Assembly: GCA_964637365.1 (NCBI GenBank)
Contig: CAZWWH010000010.1
Span: 1-64,000, forward strand
Length of the DNA: 64,000 nucleotides
Direction: 5' to 3'
Source of the DNA: Cryptoclostridium sp964637365
GTDB lineage: Bacteria; Bacillota; Dehalobacteriia; UBA7702
Shown here one piece after another: positions 26,325 to 35,224 of the stretch. The first letter of the stretch is position 1, and the number at the start of each line of letters is the position of its first letter. The position numbers were made by a program, and so were the translations under genes. Below the pieces are notes generated by a model, which made no database searches, was not told the origin of the DNA, and worked only from the letters and a program-made list of their open reading frames with translations.

Positions 26325-26353
26325 CCGGTATCCGTTTGTGGGCCGGATACCGG
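26325..26353 (-). other. Hairpin just after mtbC copy 3
   Basis: CCGGTATCCG (26325-26334) pairs perfectly with CGGATACCGG (26344-26353). No T-run follows, so it may stabilise the mRNA end before the terminator further on. Confidence 0.6.
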
Positions 26354-26407
26354 ACGTCTTCCACATCATCCTTACTGCTGTATGTTACAACAGAAGGAGG
26401 GATTATC

Positions 26408-27055
26408 TTACGCTTTCAACAGGGCCAAAGCTTTTTCCACGGCTTCGGCAGCATCTTCGCCATAAGCGTCAGCTCCGATGCGTTTAGCAAAGCGTTCTGT
26501 TACAGGAGCTCCACCGATCATGGTCTTTATCTTTCCTTTCAAACCTTTGGCCGCCAACAGCTCTTCGAGCTTTTTCTGTTCCCCCATGGTAGTGGTCAAC
26601 AGGGCCGAAGTACCAATCAAGTCGGCGTTATGCTCAACGGCCTTTTCCACGATGACTTCGGCGGAAACGTCACGGCCCAAGTCGATGACTTCGATGCCCT
26701 GGGTCTTAATAAGGGAGGCGACAATGCCTTTCCCAATATCATGGACATCGCCTTCCACTGTCGCCAATATCATAGTGCCAAGCTTTTCCGTCTGCTTGCC
26801 GGAATCAGCAACAGCTTTATCAACGATTTCAGAAACAGCCTTCATCACGTCGGCAGCCAGCATCAATTCGGGAAGGAAAGCGCGGCCTTTACCAAAGAGG
26901 TCGCCGACTTCGCGGATGCCTGCACTAAAGCCTTCCGAAAGAATTTCTACAGGATCAAGGCCCGCATCAATGGCACGGTTCATTACAGCAACGGCTTCTG
27001 CTTCGTTACATTTCACCATAGCGTCAATGGCTTCTTTAATGATGATATCTTTCAT
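26408..27055 (-). CDS. mtbC: Dimethylamine corrinoid protein MtbC (copy 3)
   Basis: Corrinoid protein of 215 residues, the usual length for MtbC. The cap domain has GDLFGKGRAFLPELMLAADVMK (about 50-72, partly quoted) and the B12 domain has EGDVHDIGKG (about 104-113) with the cobalt-ligand His, GTSALLTTTM and MIGGAPV. The ATG follows AAGGAGGAATCCTC. It lies 66 bases after mtbB, so it most likely accepts the methyl group from dimethylamine. A hairpin and a terminator follow. Confidence 0.93.
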   Translation of the reverse strand: MKDIIIKEAIDAMVKCNEAEAVAVMNRAIDAGLDPVEILSEGFSAGIREVGDLFGKGRAFLPELMLAADVMKAVSEIVDKAVADSGKQTEKLGTMILATVEGDVHDIGKGIVASLIKTQGIEVIDLGRDVSAEVIVEKAVEHNADLIGTSALLTTTMGEQKKLEELLAAKGLKGKIKTMIGGAPVTERFAKRIGADAYGEDAAEAVEKALALLKA

Positions 27056-27121
27056 GAGGATTCCTCCTTATTTCTCCTTAAATTTTAGCCTGTTTGTTCT
27101 ATTTTTTTGTATTGCTGCGGT

Positions 27122-28510
27122 TTATTCAATCCCGGCTTCTTTCTTGAATTTATTCACGCTGTTGATGGGAACACCGAGAATTTCCGCAATGCGGAACTTA
27201 GTTTGGATGCCAACGCCGGCGTTAGGTCTGGACTGGGTGGTGCCAATATTCAGATCCTCTCTGATATCCTTCATTTCCGCACAGTCAGCCAACTGCTCTA
27301 CGCTGCAGCCCAATTTTCCGGCCACATATTTTTTGGCTTCATTGATCTTCATGCCCTGTAATTCCATTCTGAACACCAGATCGCCGGCACCTCTTATGCC
27401 GCCCATCCCCGCGGTGCTTTCATGGGTCACAGCCATGCCGAAGGTATCGCCTGCGCCTACCTACAACCCGTCAACCCCGGCAATTTCAATTAAGGCTTTA
27501 TCGACGCGGGAGACTGCGTCGGCCGAAGGAATGACAGAAAGGGGGACGCCGCCGACCCCCATGCCGACGTTGGCATGCACGGGGATATCCGCCGCTTTGA
27601 CCGCCGCTTTGGCGAAGGTAACGACACGGGCCAAATTCCAAGCCAAAGACATGCTGCTGTTGGTGTTGACTGCCATGCCAAAGATGGAAACTCCAGCGCT
27701 CTGTGCCATTTGCACTTGCTGATGGGGATAAAGGCCCGCGATAATCTGATCGTCAAACTTCAGCTGACCATGCATCCCAAGGTTAAACTCCCCTGCCATA
27801 CCTACTTCAAACCCCGTAGTAGGATATTTTTCTTTGAGAATACGAATCGCTTCCAGACTGGCCTTGACGTCGGCGTCACCGGAAGCCCCAACGGTATCAA
27901 AGTTGATGCCGTCAGCGCCGCTGTCAATCATGTTGGAGGCAACGAAAACAATGTCTTTAATCGCGTGCTCAATGGCTTCCTCCTGAGCCGCCCGAGCTTC
28001 GGGAATTTTTCCGGCGGGAAGCAGCTCCGCCCAGTTGTCACAAGGGCCGTCAGGTTTGGTATAAAGGCCCATATTGGGCATAGCGCCGTAGAGCAGGGGC
28101 AAAGTGGTCATAAGCTGTGCCTGCTCCATGGCTTGTTTTTCTTCGGCAATGATGGCCTTGATTGGTTTATAGCTGTAATCCACATGGCACATTTCAATGC
28201 TGTCCGAGGCCAAAGCACGTTCCTGGGTGAGAATGGCCTGGAGACGATCCATGGGGATGCCGTTTCTAACACAGAGCTTCAAGGTGCCGGCGTCAAAGGA
28301 AACCACAACTTCCTTTCCCGGTTCCACAGAAACAATTTTCTGAGGACAGGCGATAATTTCATAGAGATAATCCATTTCATCCTTAGACAAAGCAGGGACC
28401 TCCGCCCGTTCCGAAGCGTCTAAGGTACCGTCCTCAATATCCTGACGGATTTCCTCTTCCGTCATTTCCGCAACATAGTTGTCGCCATAGCGAGTTAAAA
28501 TTTTACTCAT
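27122..28510 (-). CDS. mtbB: Dimethylamine:corrinoid methyltransferase MtbB, with in-frame UAG (pyrrolysine)
   Basis: Demethylates dimethylamine to monomethylamine, passing the methyl group to MtbC. It has 462 codons from the ATG ending at 28510, with one in-frame UAG at codon 350 (27461-27463). The frame continues unbroken for 112 codons to a TAA; the junction is EIAGVDGL-UAG-VGAGDTFGMAV. The methanogen enzyme carries pyrrolysine at the equivalent site. N-terminal features (DYLYEIIACPQKIVSVEPGKEV) and the central TIM-barrel stretches fit MtbB. I prefer this start because GAGAGG is seven bases away; an ATG two codons earlier is too close. The operon is TauE/SafE permease-mtbB-mtbC. Confidence 0.93.
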
Positions 28511-28585
28511 ATCCATTCCTCTCTTTCTATACTTAGAATTCTATCTGTAAATGCTTGAATCGTATGGATGGAAGCTCCCTATTCC

Positions 28586-29521
28586 TTAAGAAATCGCCGT
28601 TTCCTCCTGCGTTTCCCCATAATCAACGTCTGTTTTCTTTTTGAAGCCGCTTCTCAGCATGGTAATGGCAGTATAAGCTACAACGATAGCCACCAGCCAT
28701 TTCAGTACGGTCAAAGGCAGCGAGGTAATGAGGAAGCATGCGACCAAGGGGCCGATAAGACCAATGGTGCTATAAAGAAGAACTGTCTTTCTGTGATACA
28801 CGATTTTTTTGCTTTTGCGGCTTTCCTTTACAAAACGGATAGAAGCGGCAGGAATCAAATATGCGCAAGCCCCGAAGGTAATGGGGAAGGCCGCAGCCGG
28901 GCTCAAGCCCATGAGACAAACCAGACCCATAATTAATGCGTAAGCGCCAACGCCGATGGTCATCAATGCGCCAAAGATGAAGCAGAAAATAGCGGAAACC
29001 ACCAGTTTCACACCGGTAAGGGCAATGGCTTCACCGCCGACGGGCATCAAGCCGAGGGCCCCAATGATTAAAGTAAAAGCCACAACCAAAAGTGCGCCGC
29101 CCAAGCCAATTTGCATCTTACTCAACGGCAGTTTGGAAACGAACCCCGCGCCGATAAAGGCGCCAACAGTTGAGGCGGCAATCAGCGTTACTAATGTTAC
29201 GGTTTCCACCTCAACGGTGGTAATAAATACCACGGACTCCACAGCCATGGATACGGCACAGGCGGTGTTCAGGGTACCAGGAATCAACTGATCCGGTACT
29301 AATTTAAAACCCTTAAAGCAAACAGTTGACGGTGCATAGGCTCCAATACCTAAAGTATCAAAAAACAGAATTACATTGGCAACGACAGAGGTTAGGATCG
29401 TATGTCTGATACCGCCGTCCTTTAAATCTTCTTTGTGCTCCACCAAGTCGCGGATATAGTAGATGAAGAAAACCGCGGTCAGAAGAATAATCCCTGCATT
29501 GATTAAAAATACTGCACTCAA
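28586..29521 (-). CDS. TauE/SafE-family membrane permease, first gene of the mtbB operon
   Basis: Membrane protein of 311 residues with about eight hydrophobic segments and the two-half TauE/SafE pattern (FFDTLGIGAYAPSTVCFKGFKL and MTIGVGAYALIMGLVCLMGLSP, each partly quoted). I chose a TTG start at 29521 because GGAGGGG lies six bases before it; an upstream in-frame ATG at 29551 has no site. It is a clear paralogue of the permease in the mttB operon, and both sit immediately before a UAG-containing methyltransferase. Its transported compound is unknown; dimethylamine or monomethylamine movement is an inference from position. Confidence 0.85.
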   Translation of the reverse strand: MSAVFLINAGIILLTAVFFIYYIRDLVEHKEDLKDGGIRHTILTSVVANVILFFDTLGIGAYAPSTVCFKGFKLVPDQLIPGTLNTACAVSMAVESVVFITTVEVETVTLVTLIAASTVGAFIGAGFVSKLPLSKMQIGLGGALLVVAFTLIIGALGLMPVGGEAIALTGVKLVVSAIFCFIFGALMTIGVGAYALIMGLVCLMGLSPAAAFPITFGACAYLIPAASIRFVKESRKSKKIVYHRKTVLLYSTIGLIGPLVACFLITSLPLTVLKWLVAIVVAYTAITMLRSGFKKKTDVDYGETQEETAIS

Positions 29522-29586
29522 TTGAACCCCTCCTATCAAACTCCTTTTCATGCGTTGTTTTTTGTTTTTGTTTTATGCCCTTATAT

Positions 29587-29604
29587 ATTGCATAAGCCAT
29601 GCCA
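29587..29604 (-). promoter_or_regulatory. Sigma-54 promoter of the permease-mtbB-mtbC operon
   Basis: On the minus strand TGGCATGGCTTATGCAA keeps GG-N10-GC spacing. It lies about 70 bases before the TTG start. Confidence 0.8.
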
Positions 29605-29689
29605 AAAAAAAGATCCTCCAAAACAAATTTTTAAACCACAGTAATACAGGCATTTTGTTAAAAAAGTAGAATAGTTTGTCCCACGCCCA

Positions 29690-29723
29690 AAAGAAAAAAG
29701 CAATGATAAAAATCATTGCTTTT
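29690..29723 (-). terminator. Terminator of activator 3
   Basis: AAAAGCAATGAT-AAAA-ATCATTGCTTTT, followed on the minus strand by a T-run, lies after the activator stop and ahead of the sigma-54 promoter. Confidence 0.7.
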
Positions 29724-29757
29724 AAAACCCAAATGGTATATCCCCTTAAAAAGACAC

Positions 29758-29794
29758 GATGAAACATTTCATCACAACAATGGATTATTTCATC
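29758..29794. promoter_or_regulatory. Dyad repeats, candidate activator site for the mtbB operon
   Basis: GATGAAA-CA-TTTCATC (29758-29773) is a 16-base near-perfect palindrome. A degenerate second copy (GATTATTTCATC, ending at 29794) follows about two helical turns away, with shared TTTCATCACAA. They lie 155-200 bases upstream of the sigma-54 promoter. Confidence 0.5.
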
Positions 29795-29861
29795 ACAAAT
29801 AAAAAGGAACCAATCACAGTAACTCCCTTTGCGTAAAAGGCACAACGGGAGGGATTCGCCG

Positions 29862-31280
29862 TTAATTCTTTTGCTCGTTGGGCAAAGGTATCTGATACTT
29901 TTTACGCAATTTCACCACAGTGCTTTGATCACAGTTTAAAACCTTGGCAACCTTGTAAGAAGAACCGTATTGCCGATAGGCACGCTCCAAAAGTTGGGCT
30001 TCCAACTGCTGCTTGGCCTGTTTCAAGGGCATAATGCTTTGGCAAAATACTTCCCCATCACCACCAGGCGCCACCCCAAGGATTTGGCGCAGCTCGGCAG
30101 AGGTAAGCTCTGAACCTTCGGCGGTAATGAAAAGGCGCTCTATGATATTTTCCAGCTCACGAATATTGCCGGGCCATTCATAATTAGTCAAGATGGGCAA
30201 AACATCCTTACTGAAATATTTGGCAGTATGGTATTTTCGATTGTATCGGGCCAAGAAAAATTGGGCCAAATGGATGATCTCATCCCGCCACTCCCGCAGG
30301 GGCGGAATCCTGATGGGCAACACGTTGAGGCGATAATAAAGGTCCTGCCGAAATTCTCCATGATCGCACATGGCCTTTAAATCCCGATGAGTCGCCGCAA
30401 CAATACGGGTATCCACGGGAATCTTTTTATGTCCCCCCCCCACTCGCGTAATGGTGCGATCCTGCAAAAATTCCAAAAGCTTTACCTGCATGGGCAGAGG
30501 TAATTCCCCAATTTCATCAAGGAACAGCGTTCCCTTGTGGGCCATTTCCACTTTACCGATTTTACCCCCCTTAACAGCGCCGGTAAAGGAGCCTTCTTCA
30601 TAGCCAAAAAGCTCCGATTCAAAAAGATGCTCCGGAATCATACCGCAGTTAATTTTCACAAAGGGTTCTTTTTTCCGCTGACTCAGGCGGTGGGTCATCT
30701 TGGCAATGCCCTCTTTCCCGACACCGGTTTCACCCAAAATTAAGATGCTGACATCCAAGGGAGCCGCCTTCAACACGGTATGAACCACAGATTCCATGGC
30801 GGCGCCGGATAGCAGTAAATCCTCCGCAGAAAGATACTCGTTTTTCATAATTTCCAAAGAGTGCATCTTTCTTTGAAGTTCCTCATTTTTCCTCATTAGC
30901 TCATTGTTAAGCTGATTCACTTCCGCAATATCCTGGGCGCTGGAAAGAATGTGAGTCATTTTATTTTCCTCGTTAAAAATCGGAATACCTACGATTAACA
31001 AATCCTTCCCACTGGCTACCTTCTGAATCAAGGTACAGATGCGCTGCGTCTCCATGACTTGCAGCGTTACGCTGTGGCTGATCGTGCTGTCCTGTCTTAA
31101 CTCCCTAATATTTCGGCCAACAACATTCTCTTTTTTCCGCCCAGTGAGATATTCTGAGGCAGGATTTAGATATATAACTGTTCCATCCGCATCGCATACA
31201 AAAATTTCATGGCTCAGAGACTCTACAATCATACGGAAAAAACCATCCCCCAGATAAGCAAAATTGCAACCGTCTGGCAT
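29862..31280 (-). CDS. Sigma-54-dependent activator with PAS domain (activator 3)
   Basis: Enhancer-binding protein of 472 residues. An N-terminal PAS domain (about 10-130, with HEIFVCDADGTVIYLNPASEYLTG) and a coiled segment are followed by the AAA+ domain. Walker A is GETGVGKE (about 182), the sigma-54 contact is GSFTGA (about 230) and Walker B is GTLFLDEIG. The C-terminal TyrR-like HTH resembles that of activator 2 (SSYKVAKVLNCDQSTVVKL). I chose the ATG ending at 31280, eight bases from AGGGG; a GTG three codons upstream is too close to that site. It lies directly upstream of the mtbB operon and is its likely activator. Confidence 0.93.
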   Translation of the reverse strand: MPDGCNFAYLGDGFFRMIVESLSHEIFVCDADGTVIYLNPASEYLTGRKKENVVGRNIRELRQDSTISHSVTLQVMETQRICTLIQKVASGKDLLIVGIPIFNEENKMTHILSSAQDIAEVNQLNNELMRKNEELQRKMHSLEIMKNEYLSAEDLLLSGAAMESVVHTVLKAAPLDVSILILGETGVGKEGIAKMTHRLSQRKKEPFVKINCGMIPEHLFESELFGYEEGSFTGAVKGGKIGKVEMAHKGTLFLDEIGELPLPMQVKLLEFLQDRTITRVGGGHKKIPVDTRIVAATHRDLKAMCDHGEFRQDLYYRLNVLPIRIPPLREWRDEIIHLAQFFLARYNRKYHTAKYFSKDVLPILTNYEWPGNIRELENIIERLFITAEGSELTSAELRQILGVAPGGDGEVFCQSIMPLKQAKQQLEAQLLERAYRQYGSSYKVAKVLNCDQSTVVKLRKKYQIPLPNEQKN

Positions 31281-31494
31281 TGTGTTCACCCCTATTCGTT
31301 AAAGAACAATCAGTCTTTCCTTATTGTATTTCTACAGACCTAAGAAAAATCCTTTTTTTCGTAAAATTTTACTTTTTTTGTGGATTATTTTGCAATTCCC
31401 ACAAATAATATCTTATTTATTCTATGGAAACGCCCCTTATGAAAGATTAGCCTCCAATATGCTTTGAGGCCATCACCGGGACAGCATCAAGAGC

Positions 31495-31809
31495 TTAGGC
31501 GCTCAAACGAAGACCAATCACCCCCAGCAGCACCAGTCCCATAAAGAATATCTTTTTTTTGTCACAGTTTTCTTTGAACACAAGAATCCCAAAGCTCATG
31601 GTTAAAATCGTACCTAACCCGGTCCATACGGCATAGGCAATGCCCAAGGGTAAGGTTTTTGTTGCTAAGGACAGCAGGAAGATGCTCAAGGCTGTAGATA
31701 AAATAGTAAGAACGGTATATTTTTTATATTTAAAGCCATCGGACAGTTTCATAAAAACAGTAAAGGCCAATTCACAAAAAGAAGATATGATTAAAACCAA
31801 CCACATCAT
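31495..31809 (-). CDS. Small multidrug resistance family protein, subunit 2 (guanidinium exporter pair)
   Basis: Four-helix membrane protein of 104 residues of the SMR family. The first helix carries the essential Glu (SSFCELAFTVFMK, about residue 13), and the segment GIAYAVWTGLGTI (about 57-69) is the family's Gly/Trp motif. The ATG overlaps the stop of the partner gene and follows GGAGG. The pair lies under a guanidine-I riboswitch, so both subunits probably form a heterodimeric guanidinium exporter. It ends with TAA. Confidence 0.88.
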   Translation of the reverse strand: MMWLVLIISSFCELAFTVFMKLSDGFKYKKYTVLTILSTALSIFLLSLATKTLPLGIAYAVWTGLGTILTMSFGILVFKENCDKKKIFFMGLVLLGVIGLRLSA

Positions 31810-32159
31810 GATTCCTCCACTTCCTTTCCGCTGCAAAATTTCAAGCCAATGATGCCGGCAACCAGAACAAGAATGGAAACCACCTTCAAGGGCGTAACCC
31901 CCTCCTTCAGCACAAAGATGCCGAGGAGGGTCGTTCCTACGATGCCGATTCCCGTAAAAACGCCGTAAGATACCCCGATTCCGTTAACTCTGACGGAACG
32001 CTCCAAAAGGACAAAACCAACGGCGATAAAAAATACTGTCAGCAGCGATGGTATCAGCACCGTAAACCCATGGGACGCCTTAAGGAAATAGGCCCAAACA
32101 ATTTCCAGCAGTCCGGAAAGGATCAGGTATATCCAGGCAATATTCTTTTCCTTGTTCAT
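31806..32159 (-). CDS. Small multidrug resistance family protein, subunit 1 (guanidinium exporter pair)
   Basis: Membrane protein of 117 residues with four helices. The essential Glu is in LSGLLEIVWAYFLK (about 19), and GVSYGVFTGIGIVGTTLLGI (about 62-81) is the helix-three motif. It is the first gene after the guanidine-I riboswitch, with AAGGAGG before its ATG, and its stop overlaps the next SMR start. The riboswitch points to guanidinium rather than general drug export. Confidence 0.9.
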   Translation of the reverse strand: MNKEKNIAWIYLILSGLLEIVWAYFLKASHGFTVLIPSLLTVFFIAVGFVLLERSVRVNGIGVSYGVFTGIGIVGTTLLGIFVLKEGVTPLKVVSILVLVAGIIGLKFCSGKEVEES

Positions 32160-32169
32160 AAGATGACCT

Positions 32170-32297
32170 CCTTACAAAAAAATACCCAGGAAGCGTACTA
32201 AAGTACACCTCCAGGGCTTTTATCCCTCCGTGGTAGCCTTTCGGCCGTTTTCTCTCGGACCTGCCCCTTTTCGGCGGAACCCTAGAAAACTTTAAAC
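32170..32297 (-). ncRNA. Guanidine-I (ykkC-yxkD) riboswitch with terminator
   Basis: On the minus strand the conserved ykkC pieces appear in order: CTAGGGTTCCG, GGTCCGAGAGAAAAC, ACGGAGGGATAAAAGCCC. Then a long hairpin (CCCTGGAGGTGTACT with AGTACGCTTCCTGGG) is followed by ATTTTTTTG, a transcription terminator whose stem shares the aptamer's 3' bases. Guanidinium binding should favour readthrough into the SMR genes. Confidence 0.93.
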
Positions 32298-32305
32298 TTA
32301 AAATC

Positions 32306-32334
32306 ATTATATTGTTTTGGGTTATGACTGTCAA
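32306..32334 (-). promoter_or_regulatory. Sigma-A promoter of the guanidine riboswitch transcript
   Basis: TTGACA (32329-32334, minus strand) and TATAAT (32306-32311) are 17 bases apart, both perfect consensus. Confidence 0.9.
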
Positions 32335-32348
32335 TCTTTTCTTGCCGC

Positions 32349-32819
32349 TTATCGTCGCTGATAATCCTTTACGGCACGGTCGATATTGCGCTGTGCTTCT
32401 TTTTTGGCAATATCCTGGCGTTTATCGTAAAGCTTTTTCCCTTTGGCCAAGCCCAATTCTAATTTGGCCATACCCCTGGTGAAATAGATTTTTAAAGGGA
32501 TAAGGGTTAACCCCTGCTCCTTGATTTCACTTTTCAGCTTGCGGATCTCTTTTTTATGCAGCAGCAGCTTCCTGGGACGTTTGGGGTCGGGGTTAAATCG
32601 GTTTCCAAAATCATAAGGGCTGATGTGCATTTCGTAGATCATGCATTCCTCGTTATCAATGCGGGCAAAGGCATCGTTGATATTGGCTTTCCCCTGACGC
32701 AGGGATTTCACCTCAGTACCCGTGAGGGCAATACCCGCTTCGATGGTTTCTAAAATATGATATTCATGTCTGGCTCGCCGGTTGTTGGCGGCGATTTTGA
32801 TCCCCTCTTTTTGCGCCAT
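32349..32819 (-). CDS. smpB: SsrA-binding protein SmpB
   Basis: RNA-binding partner of tmRNA in ribosome rescue, 156 residues. The beta-barrel begins IAANNRRARHEYHILE, with GTEVKSLRQGKANI and the DPKRPRKLLLHKKEI region; the C-terminal tail is basic and enters the ribosome. The ATG follows AAAGGAG and overlaps the 3' end of rnr by 56 bases. The tmRNA gene is not in the window. Confidence 0.96.
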   Translation of the reverse strand: MAQKEGIKIAANNRRARHEYHILETIEAGIALTGTEVKSLRQGKANINDAFARIDNEECMIYEMHISPYDFGNRFNPDPKRPRKLLLHKKEIRKLKSEIKEQGLTLIPLKIYFTRGMAKLELGLAKGKKLYDKRQDIAKKEAQRNIDRAVKDYQRR

Positions 32820-35223
32820 GAGAATCTCCTTTCTTTTCTAGATGGTGGGAATCTCCCTGTTTGGCGGATTCCCTACGGTCGGATTCTTTTGCTTTATGGT
32901 TTCGACTACGGCGTTTTTTGCGTTTTTTCTTCTGCGGGGGCTTTTTGCTCCCCTTTTTCTGCTGTCCGTTTTGGGACGGCACTTTTTCTTCCTTTGCTTT
33001 CTTTTCCTTTGTTTCCTTGGCTTGATTCTCCTTGCGCTGCTCCACTTCCTCCTTGGCGGCCAAAGCCTTGCGTCGGCTGCGGCGGGAGGAACGGTAGCCA
33101 TCATGATCGTCACAAAAACCCAAGAACTCAAAATCAATCAAGTGGTCGTCTACATTGACTCGGCTTAATACCACATGAACCTTATCGCCTAGACGGAAGC
33201 AGCGATGTGTTCGCAGCCCCTCCAATGTGCGGGTAGTGGCATGATATTCATAATAGTCATCCTCCAAGGTAGAGATATGGACAAGACCGTTGACGGTATT
33301 ATCCAACTCCACAAAAAAGCCAAAGGAGGTGGTGCCGGAAATCACGCCGTCGAATTCCCCGCCTAGATGGCGTTCCATATAGCGCACCTTTTTGATTTCC
33401 GTAGCTTCCCGCTCCGCTTCCTCGGCATTGCGCTCATGGATGGAGCTTTCATTGGCAGACTCATTCAAACGCTTCCACAGCCGCGCGCCTCGCTCGTCAT
33501 CGCAGAAAGGCAAATGAATCATATCCTTGATGACACGGTGAATACAAAGGTCAGGATAGCGGCGAATGGGCGACGTAAAATGACAATAGCAATCCGAGGC
33601 CAAACCAAAATGACCGCGGTTTTCCGTATCGTACACGGCATGGCTCATGGTGCGAAGGATCACTGTATTGAGCAAATAAGCCTCAGGCTCGCCTTCGATG
33701 GATTTCAATAGCCTCTGAAACGTATAGGGCTTCACATCAGCCACATTAGTCCCCAAAGAGAAGCCAAAGGCTCCCAAGGTTTCCTTCAGTTCCAAAACCT
33801 TTTCGTCGGGAGGCACATCGTGAACACGGTAAATAAAGGGAATATCCCGATGGAAATATTCCGAAGCCACGGTTTCGTTGGCTACAATCATACATTCTTC
33901 AATGATGGACTCGGCTCTTCCCTGAACGCGCTTGCGGATTTCCAAAGGCTCGCCATCTTCATCCACAATCACCTTGGCTTCGGGGAAATCAAAGGTCAAA
34001 GCGCCACGGCGTTCCCGTTTCTGACGAAGAACCTCCCGAAGTTCATCCAGGGCGAAAAACATCTCTTTGAACTCGGCGTATGCCAGCGTTAGTTCCGGGT
34101 CCCCCTCTAAAATGCGATTCACGTCATCGTAGGTCATGCGAGCCTTGGAGCGAATCACAGATTCATAAATCTCATAGTCCACCACTCGGCCTTTGTGGTC
34201 AATTTCCATCTCACAGGAAAGGGTCAAACGATCCACTTCGGGATGAAGGCTGCAAATGCCGTTGGACAAAGACTGGGGCAGCATAGGAATGACACGGTCA
34301 GGAAAATAAACGCTGGTGCCTCGGCGGTAGGCCTCCCGGTCCAGCAACGAACCGACGGTAACGTAATGGCCCACGTCAGCAATGTGAACCCCCAAACGGA
34401 AATTACCGTTTTCCGTCCGGTAAAGGGTCACGGCGTCGTCCAAATCCTTGGCGTCAGCGCCATCCATGGTAACAATAGGCAGACCCCGCAAATCACGGCG
34501 GTGGTGATAATCTTTTTCATCAAGTTTCGCCACGGCCTCGGCATAGCGCAGCACCTTATCGGGAAATTCCTCAGGCAGCTGGTATTTACGAATCACCTTG
34601 AGCATATCAGCGCCTTTTTCATCCTTGGCGCCAATGATTTCCTCGATGATCCCTTCGGGATTTCGGCTGCCTTTGGGCCACTTGGTAATACGGACAACCA
34701 CCATATCCCCGTCCTTGGCCTGGGTATGGCTGCCGGGAATAAAAATATCAAGGCTGATACGGCGTTCATCGGGCTTCACAAAGCCGTATCCGTCCATCTC
34801 CTCGTAAACACCAACCAGACGCTCATTGGCACGTTCCAAAATCCGAACCACTTCCCCTTCCTCACGGCCGTTGACGTATTTTTGCTCCTTGGTCACACGA
34901 ACCAGCACCCGGTCGTGGTGCAGAGCGCCGTTGAGATAATCAAAGGGGATAAAGACCTCAGAGCGGGCTTTATCATCAGGCACAAAAAAGCCATATCCCT
35001 TGGGGTGCCCGTCGATACGGCCCGCCATCAAATTCATATGACGACAAAGACCATAGCGTCCCTTACGGTTCATAATCAGCAGTCCTTCTTCTTCCAGCTG
35101 GCGTAAATCGGCAAAGAATTCCTCCAAATCCTCGTCTTTTATTTTCATTGCTTGTATCAGGTCTTCGGCTTTCATGGGCTTAAAATCATCCCATTCCATA
35201 AAAGCGAGAATTTGGTCTCTCAT
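32764..35223 (-). CDS. rnr: Ribonuclease R
   Basis: Processive 3'-5' exoribonuclease of 819 residues. An N-terminal winged-helix region and two cold-shock domains (about 1-230) precede the RNB catalytic domain with its Asp cluster in TMDGADAKDLDDAVTL (about 265-280) and later HYTHFTSPIRRYPDL-like segment (visible as HFTSPIRRYPDLCIHR). An S1 domain (FDGVISGTTSFGFFVEL) follows, then a Lys/Arg-rich low-complexity tail of about 95 residues. I place the start at 35223 with AAGAAGG upstream, one base past the thiI stop. Its end overlaps smpB, a physical link that fits their joint role with tmRNA. Confidence 0.95.
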   Translation of the reverse strand: MRDQILAFMEWDDFKPMKAEDLIQAMKIKDEDLEEFFADLRQLEEEGLLIMNRKGRYGLCRHMNLMAGRIDGHPKGYGFFVPDDKARSEVFIPFDYLNGALHHDRVLVRVTKEQKYVNGREEGEVVRILERANERLVGVYEEMDGYGFVKPDERRISLDIFIPGSHTQAKDGDMVVVRITKWPKGSRNPEGIIEEIIGAKDEKGADMLKVIRKYQLPEEFPDKVLRYAEAVAKLDEKDYHHRRDLRGLPIVTMDGADAKDLDDAVTLYRTENGNFRLGVHIADVGHYVTVGSLLDREAYRRGTSVYFPDRVIPMLPQSLSNGICSLHPEVDRLTLSCEMEIDHKGRVVDYEIYESVIRSKARMTYDDVNRILEGDPELTLAYAEFKEMFFALDELREVLRQKRERRGALTFDFPEAKVIVDEDGEPLEIRKRVQGRAESIIEECMIVANETVASEYFHRDIPFIYRVHDVPPDEKVLELKETLGAFGFSLGTNVADVKPYTFQRLLKSIEGEPEAYLLNTVILRTMSHAVYDTENRGHFGLASDCYCHFTSPIRRYPDLCIHRVIKDMIHLPFCDDERGARLWKRLNESANESSIHERNAEEAEREATEIKKVRYMERHLGGEFDGVISGTTSFGFFVELDNTVNGLVHISTLEDDYYEYHATTRTLEGLRTHRCFRLGDKVHVVLSRVNVDDHLIDFEFLGFCDDHDGYRSSRRSRRKALAAKEEVEQRKENQAKETKEKKAKEEKVPSQNGQQKKGSKKPPQKKKRKKRRSRNHKAKESDRRESAKQGDSHHLEKKGDSHGAKRGDQNRRQQPASQT

Positions 35224-35224
35224 C

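Larger units (their letters stand above)
26006..26407. other. Region between mtbC copy 3 and activator 2
   Basis: No gene is supported. It contains the activator 2 promoter (extended -10, attata at 26091-26096 on the plus strand), the terminator at 26161-26196 and a hairpin at 26325-26353. Confidence 0.5.
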
